Shown here: piece after piece, positions 13,959-23,518 of the stretch | Numbering within the stretch: position 1 is the stretch's first letter | Layout of the letters: the number at the start of each line of letters is the position of its first letter | DNA from: a virus | IMG/VR virus record: IMGVR_UViG_3300011113_000047 | Location: 1-31,228 of that record | Reading direction: 5' to 3' (one strand) | DNA length: 31,228 nt | Notes under the pieces: generated by a model | Told to the model about the DNA's origin: nothing | Database searches by the model: none | What the model saw: only the letters and a program-made list of their open reading frames with translations | Position numbers and translations under genes: made by a program

Positions 13959-15809
13959 ATGCCCTACTACTCGGATAATCTGGACGATGTTCTATCGTTT
14001 GACGGAATCCGTAATTTTACGGGTGGTCAAGCCAGCGGTTTACAATCTGACCTACTATCAGAAAACCAGGTACAGGAGTTGTACAACATGACCCTTTCTC
14101 CAAAGGGTAATCTTGAGACTCGCGTAGGAACAACAAGCTTTGCAACAGGAGCGACTAGCGCGGTAACTTCAGTTGGTGGAATGCGCTATTATGAGACATC
14201 AGCAAACCAGCAATTAGTTACTGTTACTGGCGGAAGATTTTATAGCATTGAGTCGAATGGAAGCGCAACAGTCCATACTCCGTATGCAGAATGGGCAAAT
14301 ACAAATATAACCTGGACAGCTGCCACAAGCCAATGGCGTGATGGATACAGCGTTTCCGAAGACATTGAAGTATCTTTTGCGCAGTTTGTTGACAAAATGT
14401 ACTTATCCGATTCTGATAGCGATTTACATTTTTGGGATGGAACCGCCGTTGAAAGGCAGGGCGGGAAGGTTAGAGCAATCACAGTAACAACTGGTGGTAC
14501 TGGATATACCAGCGCAACTGCAATTATTACTGGCCCAACACTTGGCGGAACGATGCCAGAACTGATTACGCTTGTAGCTGGTGGTGTTGTTACTGGCGTT
14601 ACTGTTGTAAATGGTGGTTCTGGTTATCTTACTGCTCCTACAGTTACAATAATTGGGAATGGGTCTGGTGCTACGGCTACAGCCACAGTCAGTCCTCCTC
14701 CAGCTAACCTAAGGCTTTTGGTCAATGCTGAAAACAGATTGTTTGGCGTTGGCTCTGGTGCTAATCGGAACACGCTTTATGCCTCCGACATTCTTGATCC
14801 ATCCGTATGGGATTTGACCAATAGCATTGTTGTAAACGGGGATGATGGCGATGCGATTACCGCAGTTGTCCCATACTACAAGAACAGGCTGATTGTATTT
14901 AAGAAGCGAAGGGTGTTCCAAGTTGATATTCCAAACGATGCTGCGTCAGGGGCAGATTGGATTGTTTCAATTATTTCAAATAATACTGGATGCGTTGCAA
15001 CCGGAACAGCAGTCCAAGTAAGCAGCGATATTCTGTTCCTATCCGATAACGGAATCAGATCGCTTGTTCGGTCTGTTGCGGACGATTTTAGCTCAGTTGG
15101 GATACCTATTTCAGAGGTAGTAAAGAATGTTATTCAAAGTATCAATACGGATGCGATCAGGGTAGCTACTGCAATTTATTACGATAATCGCTATTTCCTT
15201 GCCATACCCACCGGATCGAACGACTACAACGATACGCTATTGGTTTACAATACTGCATTGGGTGCATTCGAGGGAACTTGGAGTCCACAAGTAATGCAGT
15301 TTACTTTGACAAATTTTGACCAAGAAGGTTCTAGGGCAATGTTCAAGAAGACAAATGGAATCATTGAGAAGTATGCTGGCTACAAGTCTCCCGCTGGAAC
15401 TACTTCGGCAGACTATCAAGACGCTGGAACTGACTACGAATCTTATGTCCGTACCAAGGACTTTAACTTTGGCGATCCATTCTCGCTGAAATATGGCTCA
15501 CATTTTGAGGTAATCTTTGACAATTCATTTTCATCTGATGCCACTGTTTCAATCCAGCGGGATACGGATGTGGGAGATATTGATGTTCAGTCTAATATTG
15601 ACATTTCAAGTTCAGTATTGACACTTCCATTTGTGCTTCCAGCCGTACTTCCAACATCAGTCAAAAAGAAGTTGGCGGCAGATTTGAGAAAGTACGAAAA
15701 GTGGCGTTTGCTTAATATTAAGATTTCCACTCCGGCAAACAAAATGGCAATACGCCAGATTACGGCTGCCGCCAATCCGGATACAATTCAGATCCAGCAG
15801 ACAATATGA
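13959..15809 (+). CDS. Tail nozzle / tail tubular B-like protein with GGxGY insert
   Basis: 616 aa. The start (DGIRNFTGGQASGLQSDLLSENQVQELYNMTLSPKGNLETRVGT) and repeated strands such as NRLFGVGSG...LYASDILDPSVW and FLSDNGIRSL are typical of beta-propeller nozzle or stabilisation proteins that close the podovirus tail. Residues about 171-245 hold two Gly-Tyr units (GGTGYTSATAIITG and GGSGYLTAPTVTIIGNGSGATATA), a beta module recurring in phage surface proteins, here inserted in the propeller. A GGGAGG ribosome site lies before ATG 13959. The stop overlaps the next start (ATGA). Confidence 0.82.
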   Translation: MPYYSDNLDDVLSFDGIRNFTGGQASGLQSDLLSENQVQELYNMTLSPKGNLETRVGTTSFATGATSAVTSVGGMRYYETSANQQLVTVTGGRFYSIESNGSATVHTPYAEWANTNITWTAATSQWRDGYSVSEDIEVSFAQFVDKMYLSDSDSDLHFWDGTAVERQGGKVRAITVTTGGTGYTSATAIITGPTLGGTMPELITLVAGGVVTGVTVVNGGSGYLTAPTVTIIGNGSGATATATVSPPPANLRLLVNAENRLFGVGSGANRNTLYASDILDPSVWDLTNSIVVNGDDGDAITAVVPYYKNRLIVFKKRRVFQVDIPNDAASGADWIVSIISNNTGCVATGTAVQVSSDILFLSDNGIRSLVRSVADDFSSVGIPISEVVKNVIQSINTDAIRVATAIYYDNRYFLAIPTGSNDYNDTLLVYNTALGAFEGTWSPQVMQFTLTNFDQEGSRAMFKKTNGIIEKYAGYKSPAGTTSADYQDAGTDYESYVRTKDFNFGDPFSLKYGSHFEVIFDNSFSSDATVSIQRDTDVGDIDVQSNIDISSSVLTLPFVLPAVLPTSVKKKLAADLRKYEKWRLLNIKISTPANKMAIRQITAAANPDTIQIQQTI

Positions 15810-16036
15810 GTGACCTTCCCTGCAATAGTCCTAGAAGGACACCAGGCGAGCGTAAGAAGTTTGTTGTTCGCGCCTGCCAGAATGGTCAGTCCAAGACCAT
15901 CCGGTATGGTGATCCTGACATGAAGATTAAAAAGAGCAATCCAGGTCGCAGGCGTAGCTTTAGGGCTAGGCATGGTTGCGATTCAAATCCGCCAAGCAAG
16001 ATGACGGCTAGGTACTGGTCTTGCAAGAACTGGTAA
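15806..16036 (+). CDS. Small basic protein, DUF5754-like
   Basis: 76 aa. The pattern KKFVVRAC...KTIRYGDPDMKIKKSNPGRRRSFRARHGCD...KMTARYWSCKNW is one I recognise as DUF5754, a small Cys-containing phage family (family number from memory). Conserved Cys at residues about 24, 58 and 73 and the RxSFRARHxC core suggest a metal site or a nucleic acid-binding element. Function unknown. ATGA-coupled to the nozzle gene and followed one base later by the next gene, so it is part of the late operon. Confidence 0.8.
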   Translation: MSDLPCNSPRRTPGERKKFVVRACQNGQSKTIRYGDPDMKIKKSNPGRRRSFRARHGCDSNPPSKMTARYWSCKNW

Positions 16037-16037
16037 C

Positions 16038-16406
16038 ATGACAGCGATTGAATATATTGAGAAAAGCGGTGTTCCGGAGGGTATGTGGCAGAATCTGGCT
16101 GCATGGTTTGGCTGGTTTGAGAAGCAAGATATGGTTGGGATCGTAAGGGATGGGGATGAGATTGTTGGTGTAGCTCTTGCTAGGTGCATAAAGGATGGGC
16201 AAAAGCCTGACCATTATGTGCATAGCGAGGATGGAGAGAATGTCTTTGTAGACTTGACGATCTCCTCAAAGGGTGCTAAATCCTTAAAGTGCTTGCTGTT
16301 GCTCCTATTGGAGCGTTTTGGTCCCCGCAAGCGGATCACTTTCAATCGTTCCGGCAAACCAAAGGAGTATGATTACATGAAGTTTATGAGAAAGGCATTA
16401 CGCTAA
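16038..16406 (+). CDS. Hypothetical protein, possible GNAT-like fold
   Basis: 122 aa. MVGIVRDGDEIVGVALARCI, then VFVDLTISSKGAKSLKCLLLLLLERF and RITFNRSGKPKEYDYMKFMRK suggest a GNAT-type order of strand, strand, helix and final strand, but the acetyl-CoA loop (Q/RxxGxG/A) is not clear. In T7-like phages a small GNAT-like protein is also encoded between tail tube and internal virion genes, which makes that comparison attractive. It could be a structural relic rather than an enzyme. The start follows the previous stop by one base. Confidence 0.5.
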   Translation: MTAIEYIEKSGVPEGMWQNLAAWFGWFEKQDMVGIVRDGDEIVGVALARCIKDGQKPDHYVHSEDGENVFVDLTISSKGAKSLKCLLLLLLERFGPRKRITFNRSGKPKEYDYMKFMRKALR

Positions 16407-16888
16407 TGGGCGGAAGTCCTAAAATTCCATCAGCTCCGCCGCCCCCAGATCCGGCTGCTGTTGCGCAGGCTAATGCTGCTGCGTATAAAATGAATATTGA
16501 TACTTATATTGAAAAGGCACCAGAAATGGCCGCGCTTGAGAATAAACTTCGCATTCAATATACTCCTCAACAGAGAGCCTTAGAAAGACAGCTTTCAGCA
16601 CTTGACCAACAAAATGCAACCCTAGCTGCACTTCAGCTTGAGCGTCAATATGGTGGTCAAAGGACACTTGAGGGATTGCGCAGGAACTATGAAATGAATC
16701 CGCAAGCGTATGCCCTAAATAGGGGTCTTGGCACACAGATGACAAGGCAGTTTGAACGTCTTTATGGAACATCGCCATTCCAATCCGTCGAGCAGAATGT
16801 GGCAATGAATCCAAGGTCGATGCCTCCGGTTGATTTTTATGGAACAATTGGAACAAATATTTCAAATCCAGAATTAACAGCAAAATGA
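16406..16888 (+). CDS. Internal virion protein-like, Pro-rich N-terminus
   Basis: 160 aa. MGGSPKIPSAPPPPDPAAVAQANAAAY is the Gly/Pro start typical of small podovirus internal virion proteins, followed by Gln/Ala-rich helices (TPQQRALERQLSALDQQNATLAALQLE). Proteins of this sort are ejected with the DNA and help build a channel through the envelope. The start overlaps the upstream stop (TAATG) and the stop overlaps the next start (ATGA), so it is translated with its neighbours. Call based on composition and order. Confidence 0.65.
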   Translation: MGGSPKIPSAPPPPDPAAVAQANAAAYKMNIDTYIEKAPEMAALENKLRIQYTPQQRALERQLSALDQQNATLAALQLERQYGGQRTLEGLRRNYEMNPQAYALNRGLGTQMTRQFERLYGTSPFQSVEQNVAMNPRSMPPVDFYGTIGTNISNPELTAK

Positions 16889-18486
16889 CAGCAAAAGAAT
16901 TACAGGACAAAATAAGTAATGTAACCGCTGGGATAGCTGGCGATGGTGCAACCAGATTCAATTATTATGCCGGATATACTAATGGTGATGGTAATTTTGG
17001 TCGTTGGAGTGGACCATCTAGTGAAGATGTTAAAACAAGAATATCATCACTTGATCTTGATCCTAAAGAATATTCCATAGGAAACGGAAGATATAATTTC
17101 AGCAAGGCATTGGATGATGCAAGAACAAAATTAACTGATCTAAAAATAGAAGAACAAATTTCTGGAAGAATTGATCCAATCATCTCAAAAGAAAAACAAT
17201 ACGATACGCTTGCAGAACAGATTGCTGCACTAACCGGAAGTGGACAGCAGGCATCTGCTTCTGGTGATGGAGCTGGAACTCAGAATACATTGGTCGGCTT
17301 GTCTGCTGACAGAAATTACGGTGCGTCTGACCTTGCAAGCAAATTAAACTTCCAAGTATCCGATCAACAGATTTTAGACGATTACAACAACAGCAAGATT
17401 AGCAGGCTTAATTCAGTTGTTGATCGCGGAAATACTCAAATTGCTGGGATTCAAGAAAGATTAAGCACAGCTCAAGGATTGCTTGATCAGCTTCCATCTG
17501 ATGATGCTCGCCGTAAATCTAGTGAAGTTTACGTCAATCAATTGAAGTCAGACCTTGCCAGTGTGCAGAGTGCTGTTACGGATGCGACAAATCAGATTAA
17601 AAATTTTAAGCCTATTGCCTATGGATCTCCGGAGGCATCGAGCCAGATCACTTCTTTCCGCGAATACTTGCAGTTGCCGGAAGAGAAGGCCACGCAACAA
17701 CTCCGCCAGATTGATCCAGAGTCATACAAGACTGCTGTTGGACTTGGCCGTCAATATCGCCAGATGGCAACTCAGCCTCTTGGCGCAACGACCACACAGC
17801 AGACTGAGGATATTCGCAACACGATTGAACAGGAAGCACTCAACCAGCTTCGCCTTGGCTCCACTCTTGGGGCCGAGGAACGGCGCGGATACGAGCAGGC
17901 TGCAAGGGCAGCACAGACAGCCCGTGGTAACGTGTTTGGTCTTGGACCGGCAGTACAAGAAGCAGCGCAGATCGGCGCAGCGGGAGAAGCCAGGAAGCTT
18001 GCTCGTTATGGTGCTGCACAGAGTTTCCTTGGGTCTGGAGAGACAACCGGCGCAGCAGCAGCGAGAGACTTGGCATTGCGTGAAGGATTACAGCAGAATC
18101 GCCTTGGTGCAGCCGCCAACTTTATTGGTGGAGGACCATCTTTGTATAATCTTGCACAAGCAAGGACAGCAACACAGCAAAATCAATTTCAGAATTATAT
18201 TAACGCAAATCAAGCTCAGCCTGGCCAGTTTGGGCAAACTCCTAGCACTGCTGCGAACTTCTACCAAGCGGTTGATCAAAATATTCCAGTCGCACTTACG
18301 AATGCATTTAATCAACTTTATAATTCTCAGGCTGACTATCAAGCCAGAACTTATGGGGCGCAAGTCGGCGCACAAGCTGCAACATATACTTCACCAAGCA
18401 GAGCATTTGGAAATATTGCAAGCGGTCTATCTGGATTTACCGGATTGTTTGGTGGACCAGGAAGCAATGCATTCTTTAGGGGTTAA
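16885..18486 (+). CDS. Internal virion (ejection) protein
   Basis: 533 aa. Mostly helical and rich in Gln, Ala, Gly and Asn, with coiled-coil segments around residues 180-240 (QERLSTAQGLLDQLPSDDARRK...) and an Ala/Gly-rich region with RGNVFGLGPAVQEAAQIGAAGEARKLARYGAAQSF near 345-385. The C-terminus ends in a Gly/Phe-rich tail (SGFTGLFGGPGSNAFFRG). No catalytic motif is visible. The position between the small Pro-rich protein and two further helical proteins fits the ejection-protein cluster of podoviruses. Confidence 0.68.
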   Translation: MTAKELQDKISNVTAGIAGDGATRFNYYAGYTNGDGNFGRWSGPSSEDVKTRISSLDLDPKEYSIGNGRYNFSKALDDARTKLTDLKIEEQISGRIDPIISKEKQYDTLAEQIAALTGSGQQASASGDGAGTQNTLVGLSADRNYGASDLASKLNFQVSDQQILDDYNNSKISRLNSVVDRGNTQIAGIQERLSTAQGLLDQLPSDDARRKSSEVYVNQLKSDLASVQSAVTDATNQIKNFKPIAYGSPEASSQITSFREYLQLPEEKATQQLRQIDPESYKTAVGLGRQYRQMATQPLGATTTQQTEDIRNTIEQEALNQLRLGSTLGAEERRGYEQAARAAQTARGNVFGLGPAVQEAAQIGAAGEARKLARYGAAQSFLGSGETTGAAAARDLALREGLQQNRLGAAANFIGGGPSLYNLAQARTATQQNQFQNYINANQAQPGQFGQTPSTAANFYQAVDQNIPVALTNAFNQLYNSQADYQARTYGAQVGAQAATYTSPSRAFGNIASGLSGFTGLFGGPGSNAFFRG

Positions 18487-18489
18487 TTT

Positions 18490-19245
18490 ATGCCAGCATT
18501 AACAGCAGAAGCTCGCGCCTATGATCAGGCGTATCAACAGATGAAATCAAATCAAGCAATCAAATCAGAGCTTGAAATGCAGAAGTTGCAACTTGATCTT
18601 CAGAAAGCAATGAATGAAAATCAATTGCAAACTCCGCAGGGCAGGGCTGCAATTGCAGCTGAAAATGCAATTGCACTAGAACAAATGCGCCAGAAGGAAG
18701 AGGGTGTAGATATTTCAAGGACACCAAATGTTCCTGGCAAAAGCTTAATTGACATGAGCAAGGAAGAGGGGCAAAGGCTTGTTAATCTACGCGCCGGCGA
18801 AGCAAGGCAAATGGCTATTCAAAATTATCTTGCTGGTGAGAAGTCAATATTACCATCTGCCAATATTGATATGGGTGGAGTAAAACGTACTGTCTTGGCA
18901 CCTCAAGCAGGGCAGGCAATGGGTGATGCTTACGAGCAAACATATCAAAGCATTGTTCCAAGGGCGGCAAATACATATATGGCGGAAGGATATGATAGTG
19001 ATACCGCATATAAAATGGCTTCTGCTGACGCAAGGAATCTTCTTTTGAAAGAAAGATCGCGTGGTAATGTAACGATTATGAGTGCTGATATGCAAACTAG
19101 CTACCCAATTCCATATTCACAAGCAGAAGCAATGTGGCGTGATCCTAAAACTCCTCCGGCACAAAGAAAGCAATTAAATAAAGTATTTGGAGAACCAGAA
19201 CAGCCTAAAGCACCAAGTTGGATTCAAACAAGATTAGGTAGATAA
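18490..19245 (+). CDS. Helical internal virion protein
   Basis: 251 aa. Starts MPALTAEARAYDQAYQQM and continues as Gln/Glu/Lys-rich helix to about residue 75, then has a mixed middle (GEARQMAIQNYLAGEKSILPSANIDMGGVKRTVLAPQAGQAMGD) and a basic Pro-containing end. No known enzyme motif. It lies three bases after the previous gene and one base before the giant gene, so a role in the same ejection complex is likely. AT content is high in this part of the window. Confidence 0.6.
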   Translation: MPALTAEARAYDQAYQQMKSNQAIKSELEMQKLQLDLQKAMNENQLQTPQGRAAIAAENAIALEQMRQKEEGVDISRTPNVPGKSLIDMSKEEGQRLVNLRAGEARQMAIQNYLAGEKSILPSANIDMGGVKRTVLAPQAGQAMGDAYEQTYQSIVPRAANTYMAEGYDSDTAYKMASADARNLLLKERSRGNVTIMSADMQTSYPIPYSQAEAMWRDPKTPPAQRKQLNKVFGEPEQPKAPSWIQTRLGR

Positions 19246-19246
19246 A

Positions 19247-22200
19247 ATGGCTGAAGCCCAAGTACCGGAGCTATCTTCAGCTAATAAGATTCGTCAATTG
19301 GCCGGAGTACCTATTGAGCCGCAGCCTGCTCCGCAAATAGAAGAGCCGCCAGCCTGGAATGAGATCAAGGATTCTGAGGAGTACAAGAAACTAACCTATC
19401 CGGAACAAGTTAATCTTGCCCGTCAATGGGGTGCGGAAACAAAACAGTATGCATCCACGCTTCCTGATTACGATCCAAAGCAGGATTCTGAAATTGATGA
19501 TTTTGTAAATAAAGAGGCGGTTGATGTTCCAACAAACGTAAAGGTTGCAGCCGGTGCTGCTGGTCTTTATGTGGGGGCAGCTGGAGTTCTTGGTGGATTA
19601 GCTGGTGCTGGAGCAGGAACACTTACCGGTCCAGCCGCTCCTGTTGCTGTTCCAGCGTTGGCTGTTGGAGGATCAATTGCAGCAAGCACACTAGCTGAAA
19701 AGGCAATACAGGAATACTTTCCAAATGTATCTGCTGCAAGAAAGTTTGCGCTTGGATACGCAAAAGCTGGAGAGATTGCTCCATCTGCCTTAGTTGCTGG
19801 AGCAGGGGCAAAGCAACTCTATACATCAGGAAGAACATTATTTTCAGAACTTGGCGCTAAAAAGGCATCTGAAGAAATGCTTAAATTTGCTGGTAAAGGT
19901 GCTGCTGCTGGTGCTGGTGTTGGTACAGTTGCAAGGGCTGTAACTGGTGGAGAAGTAACACCAGGAACAATTACTGAGGATGCATTGTTTGGCGCGCTTT
20001 ATCAGGGTCTTGGAGCAAACACACGGGTTAAGGGATATAATTTTGAGGAATTCAAGAATCTTAATTATAAGGTAAAGAATGGTTCTGCAACAAAAGCAGA
20101 AAGATCGGATTGGGCAAACATTCTCAATGAGGCGCAGAATGTAAATGCAAAAGGTGTCCAACGCGCAGAAAGAACGACTGTTGATCTTGGCAAAAAGAAT
20201 GTCCTAGATAGGACAAGGTTCCAGCAAGGCGAGCAGCCAGTAGAGGTTAAGCCATACTACGAACCGCTTCCGTCTGCACCCACAACTCAATCCACAGAGA
20301 TTGAGCTATCTCGCCAGCCACAGGCGCGCCAAATGAAACCGGCAACTGTTGTTACTCCGGAAGCATTGCCTGAGTCTGGCGTACGTGGAAACGTACGTGG
20401 AACGCAGGCTGACACGGCAGAGATGCAACGGCGTGGTATTCCTACCAATATCCAGGGTGAGTTTATAGATCTAACCCAACGCCCCCCAAGACAGAACATT
20501 TTCTCGGTTGAATCCCAGGGCATCAATCCTGATGCAATCGCACCAAGCACTCGCGGGTTGCAAGGCGAGATTGTGCGCGAAGGACCGATTATCACTCCAA
20601 GGACTCAGTTGCCTAGCGGTGAGAAGCTGGCGTTGCCAGCCCAGGGTGAGTTTAGACCACAGACATCTGCGCTTGAAGCCGCGAAGGTTATTGAAGCTGA
20701 AAAGGGTATTGAAGAAAGAATAAGACAATCTCCGCAAGGTGCAAAAGCTTTAACAAGCGAACTTGGTGCTGGTAAAACAACTATCCCTCGCCCTATGGGT
20801 GGATCGCAAGGCCAAGGTGGGTTTGTGTCCACGGACGTAACCAAGCTGATAAAGAATTACATGACATCAGCCGGAGCGTTGAGCAATGACATGGCCGACA
20901 CACTCTTGGCATCCAAATATAACAAGGCTCAATTGCAATATGAGGCTCAATTTAGGTTGCGTGATTTTAACAGGGCATTAATCAAAGAAACAGGATCAAG
21001 CAATCTCACTCCGGAATTAAGCAATGCAATAAAACAGTATATGTACGGAGAGTCTGAAGATGCATCTTTAATTCCTCCGGAGACTCTTGCTGCCACAAAA
21101 AGATTAAGATCATTCCTTGACCAGGGTGCGAGCAAGATTGCAAACGAACCTGGGCTTTTAAGCGAAAGCCAGAGAGAGACTGTACTTGGAAATATTGGGT
21201 CTTATGTAAGCCGTGATTACGCCAAGTTTAATGATCCCAACTTTACGATGGATAAGCTTCAAGCGAAGGATAAGAAAAGATTTGCGCAGAGCGTTGATTT
21301 TGTTCGTAGGCAATTTTTAGACCGAGCCAAGCAGGAGGTTGATGATGCTGCAGAGGCTGGAAGGCCTCCGATTGAATGGCTCCGTAAAATACATGAAACT
21401 CAATCAGTACCAATGGAAAGGCTGATGGGTGAGGTTCAAAGGATAGTCGAACAGGGCGGAGTAAGAGAGCTTGGTCAAAAGGCAAAATTTAATCCTGAAT
21501 CATATGGAATATCTAAAGACCTAGCCGGACTAAAGCAGCGCAAGGATATACCCGAAGAGATAAGATATTTGATGGGCGAATATGATGACCCAAGGATTGG
21601 ATTCCTAAAGGGTGCAATGAAGCAGATTAATCTTTATGTTGATAATCGCACGTTGACCAAGTTGCGCGACCAAGGTTTTGCTGCTGGACTATTTTTTGAT
21701 TATCCGGCACCGAACACAGTTGAAATTGCGCCCAAAGGTAGCGAGGTAATGTCTCCGCTCAATGGCGTTTACGCAGATCCAATGGTTGCTAGGGCATTGA
21801 ATAATTTTGATGTTGCGTTCACTTCAAACATCCCAGGGCTATCAACCTTCTCAAAAATAAACACTATTATCAAATGGTCAAAGACAGTTGGATCTCTGAG
21901 AAGCCAAGCCAGAAACTTCATATTCAATATTCCAATTCAAATCCAAAACGGCAATTTTGACTTCCTTGCTGGAAAGGATTTTGGCAGGACAACAGCCATG
22001 ATTATGGCTGATTACGGACTTTCCGGAGACACCCAACAGATCAGAAACCAATTACGCCGCGCTGTTGGGCTTGGCGTGATGAACAATGCGAAGTTTAACG
22101 AGATGGAAGCATTGATGAAAGATGCAGCGATTGATAGGGGTGACATACAAAACTTTGTTGAACGTAATTTCTTTGGAAAGCTTTCCGGTCCAGCCACCAA

Positions 22201-23518
22201 GGTAATTGATTCGGCTGTAAATATTAAAAACTTTCTTGATTTTATGTATCGCACCGGTGACAACTTCCATAAGATAGCTCTTTGGAGATATAGGGTTAAT
22301 GCCCTTATGGACGGAAAGAAGATGAGCGAGGCAGATGCCGAGATTGAGGCCGCTGATTGGGTCAATGACAGGTTTGCAACTTACGAAAAACTCCCTCCAA
22401 TGCTAAAGGCTTTTCGTGCTAATCCTTTTGCAAAAAACTTTATATCGTGGAATGCCGAAAGAATCAGAAATTCATACCACAGCATAAAGGGTGCAATCGA
22501 GGACATGAAGACTCCAGGCATGGAGAAGTACGGCATGCGCACGATTATTGGAAATATTCTTGGACTTACAATTTCACTTGGTTCACAGATGATGGCGGCA
22601 TATGCGCTGGGATGGTCATATGAAAAGATCAAGCAATTAAACGATCTTGCTCCAGGTTACCAGAAATTGGCAACACTTCTTCCGGTTGGATATGATCCAA
22701 AAAACCAGGAAGTAACATATATTGATATATCCTATTCTGATCCTTTCGATATTATTAGACAGCCAATCAACGCATTCATGTCCGGTGATACATTGGACAA
22801 GAAATTGATCGGAGCGGTTGGCACATTCTTTGGAGATTTCCTTGGATTCAGTATTGCAACAGAAACATTGGCCGGTGTTATGAAGAATGAGCGAGCGGAT
22901 GGCACTCAAATTGTAAATCCAAAGGCAAGTCCTGCTGCAAAACTTGGGGCATGGGGTGAATATCTTGGAAGAACAATTGAGCCTGGGACAATTTCAGACA
23001 TGCGACAGCTTTACTTTGCAATTAAGGGCCAGCCCGATCCTTTCTTTGGCCCTCGCGCGCCTGTGCCATCTATCCCTGGAATGCTTTCTTCATTTGGAGG
23101 ATTTAGGGTTCAGAAATTAAATCTTGGCGACGAGCTATTCAAGAAATCTAGGTCGTTCAACAATGCGATGGGTCAATCCACAAAACTATTTACAGGAGGA
23201 TTGGTAAGCAGGGGTACTCCCAATAAAGATATGCTTGCAAGCGGTGCAGAACAGATGGATCGAGCAAGAATTGAGACATTCAAAGACATGAGCAAGATTT
23301 ACAATTCGGCACTATCATGGGGATTGAGCCAGGACCAGGCTGTTTCTGAAATGCGTAGGGGCGGAATTAGCAGGGAAAACATTGCCGCAATTATTTCTGG
23401 AGAGGTTCCGAAATTTAGGGTTGGAAGATCAATGCTTAAAGAGCTTTACAGGGACATGCCAGAGGATTCTGAAAGAAGAATGCAGATAACCAGAGAGCTT
23501 TTGAACCAAGAACAATAA
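19247..23518 (+). CDS. Giant internal virion protein (1423 aa) with LPD38-like region
   Basis: Residues 1-95 are Pro/Glu-rich; 99-150 form Gly/Ala-rich hydrophobic stretches (AAGAAGLYVGAAGVLGGLAGAG) that could insert in a membrane. About 300-500 is Pro/Gln/Arg-rich linker. From about 560 a long helical domain begins, and 990-1090 (YRTGDNFHKIALWRYRV..., AADWVNDRFATYEKLPPMLKAFRANPFAKNFISW) resembles the LPD38 domain of large polyvalent phage proteins, as I recall it. Another hydrophobic helix lies near 1097-1125. Such proteins are the largest ejection proteins and likely form the trans-envelope conduit. No lytic transglycosylase motif is seen; the muramidase is the next gene. Confidence 0.75.
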   Translation: MAEAQVPELSSANKIRQLAGVPIEPQPAPQIEEPPAWNEIKDSEEYKKLTYPEQVNLARQWGAETKQYASTLPDYDPKQDSEIDDFVNKEAVDVPTNVKVAAGAAGLYVGAAGVLGGLAGAGAGTLTGPAAPVAVPALAVGGSIAASTLAEKAIQEYFPNVSAARKFALGYAKAGEIAPSALVAGAGAKQLYTSGRTLFSELGAKKASEEMLKFAGKGAAAGAGVGTVARAVTGGEVTPGTITEDALFGALYQGLGANTRVKGYNFEEFKNLNYKVKNGSATKAERSDWANILNEAQNVNAKGVQRAERTTVDLGKKNVLDRTRFQQGEQPVEVKPYYEPLPSAPTTQSTEIELSRQPQARQMKPATVVTPEALPESGVRGNVRGTQADTAEMQRRGIPTNIQGEFIDLTQRPPRQNIFSVESQGINPDAIAPSTRGLQGEIVREGPIITPRTQLPSGEKLALPAQGEFRPQTSALEAAKVIEAEKGIEERIRQSPQGAKALTSELGAGKTTIPRPMGGSQGQGGFVSTDVTKLIKNYMTSAGALSNDMADTLLASKYNKAQLQYEAQFRLRDFNRALIKETGSSNLTPELSNAIKQYMYGESEDASLIPPETLAATKRLRSFLDQGASKIANEPGLLSESQRETVLGNIGSYVSRDYAKFNDPNFTMDKLQAKDKKRFAQSVDFVRRQFLDRAKQEVDDAAEAGRPPIEWLRKIHETQSVPMERLMGEVQRIVEQGGVRELGQKAKFNPESYGISKDLAGLKQRKDIPEEIRYLMGEYDDPRIGFLKGAMKQINLYVDNRTLTKLRDQGFAAGLFFDYPAPNTVEIAPKGSEVMSPLNGVYADPMVARALNNFDVAFTSNIPGLSTFSKINTIIKWSKTVGSLRSQARNFIFNIPIQIQNGNFDFLAGKDFGRTTAMIMADYGLSGDTQQIRNQLRRAVGLGVMNNAKFNEMEALMKDAAIDRGDIQNFVERNFFGKLSGPATKVIDSAVNIKNFLDFMYRTGDNFHKIALWRYRVNALMDGKKMSEADAEIEAADWVNDRFATYEKLPPMLKAFRANPFAKNFISWNAERIRNSYHSIKGAIEDMKTPGMEKYGMRTIIGNILGLTISLGSQMMAAYALGWSYEKIKQLNDLAPGYQKLATLLPVGYDPKNQEVTYIDISYSDPFDIIRQPINAFMSGDTLDKKLIGAVGTFFGDFLGFSIATETLAGVMKNERADGTQIVNPKASPAAKLGAWGEYLGRTIEPGTISDMRQLYFAIKGQPDPFFGPRAPVPSIPGMLSSFGGFRVQKLNLGDELFKKSRSFNNAMGQSTKLFTGGLVSRGTPNKDMLASGAEQMDRARIETFKDMSKIYNSALSWGLSQDQAVSEMRRGGISRENIAAIISGEVPKFRVGRSMLKELYRDMPEDSERRMQITRELLNQEQ

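Noticed and set aside
17555-18502. 315-codon rightward open frame inside the 533-aa internal virion gene
   Set aside because: Composition is Leu/Arg/Gln-rich as expected for a +1 reading of Gln/Ala codons. No motif is seen and no start signal is visible, unlike the frame inside dcm.
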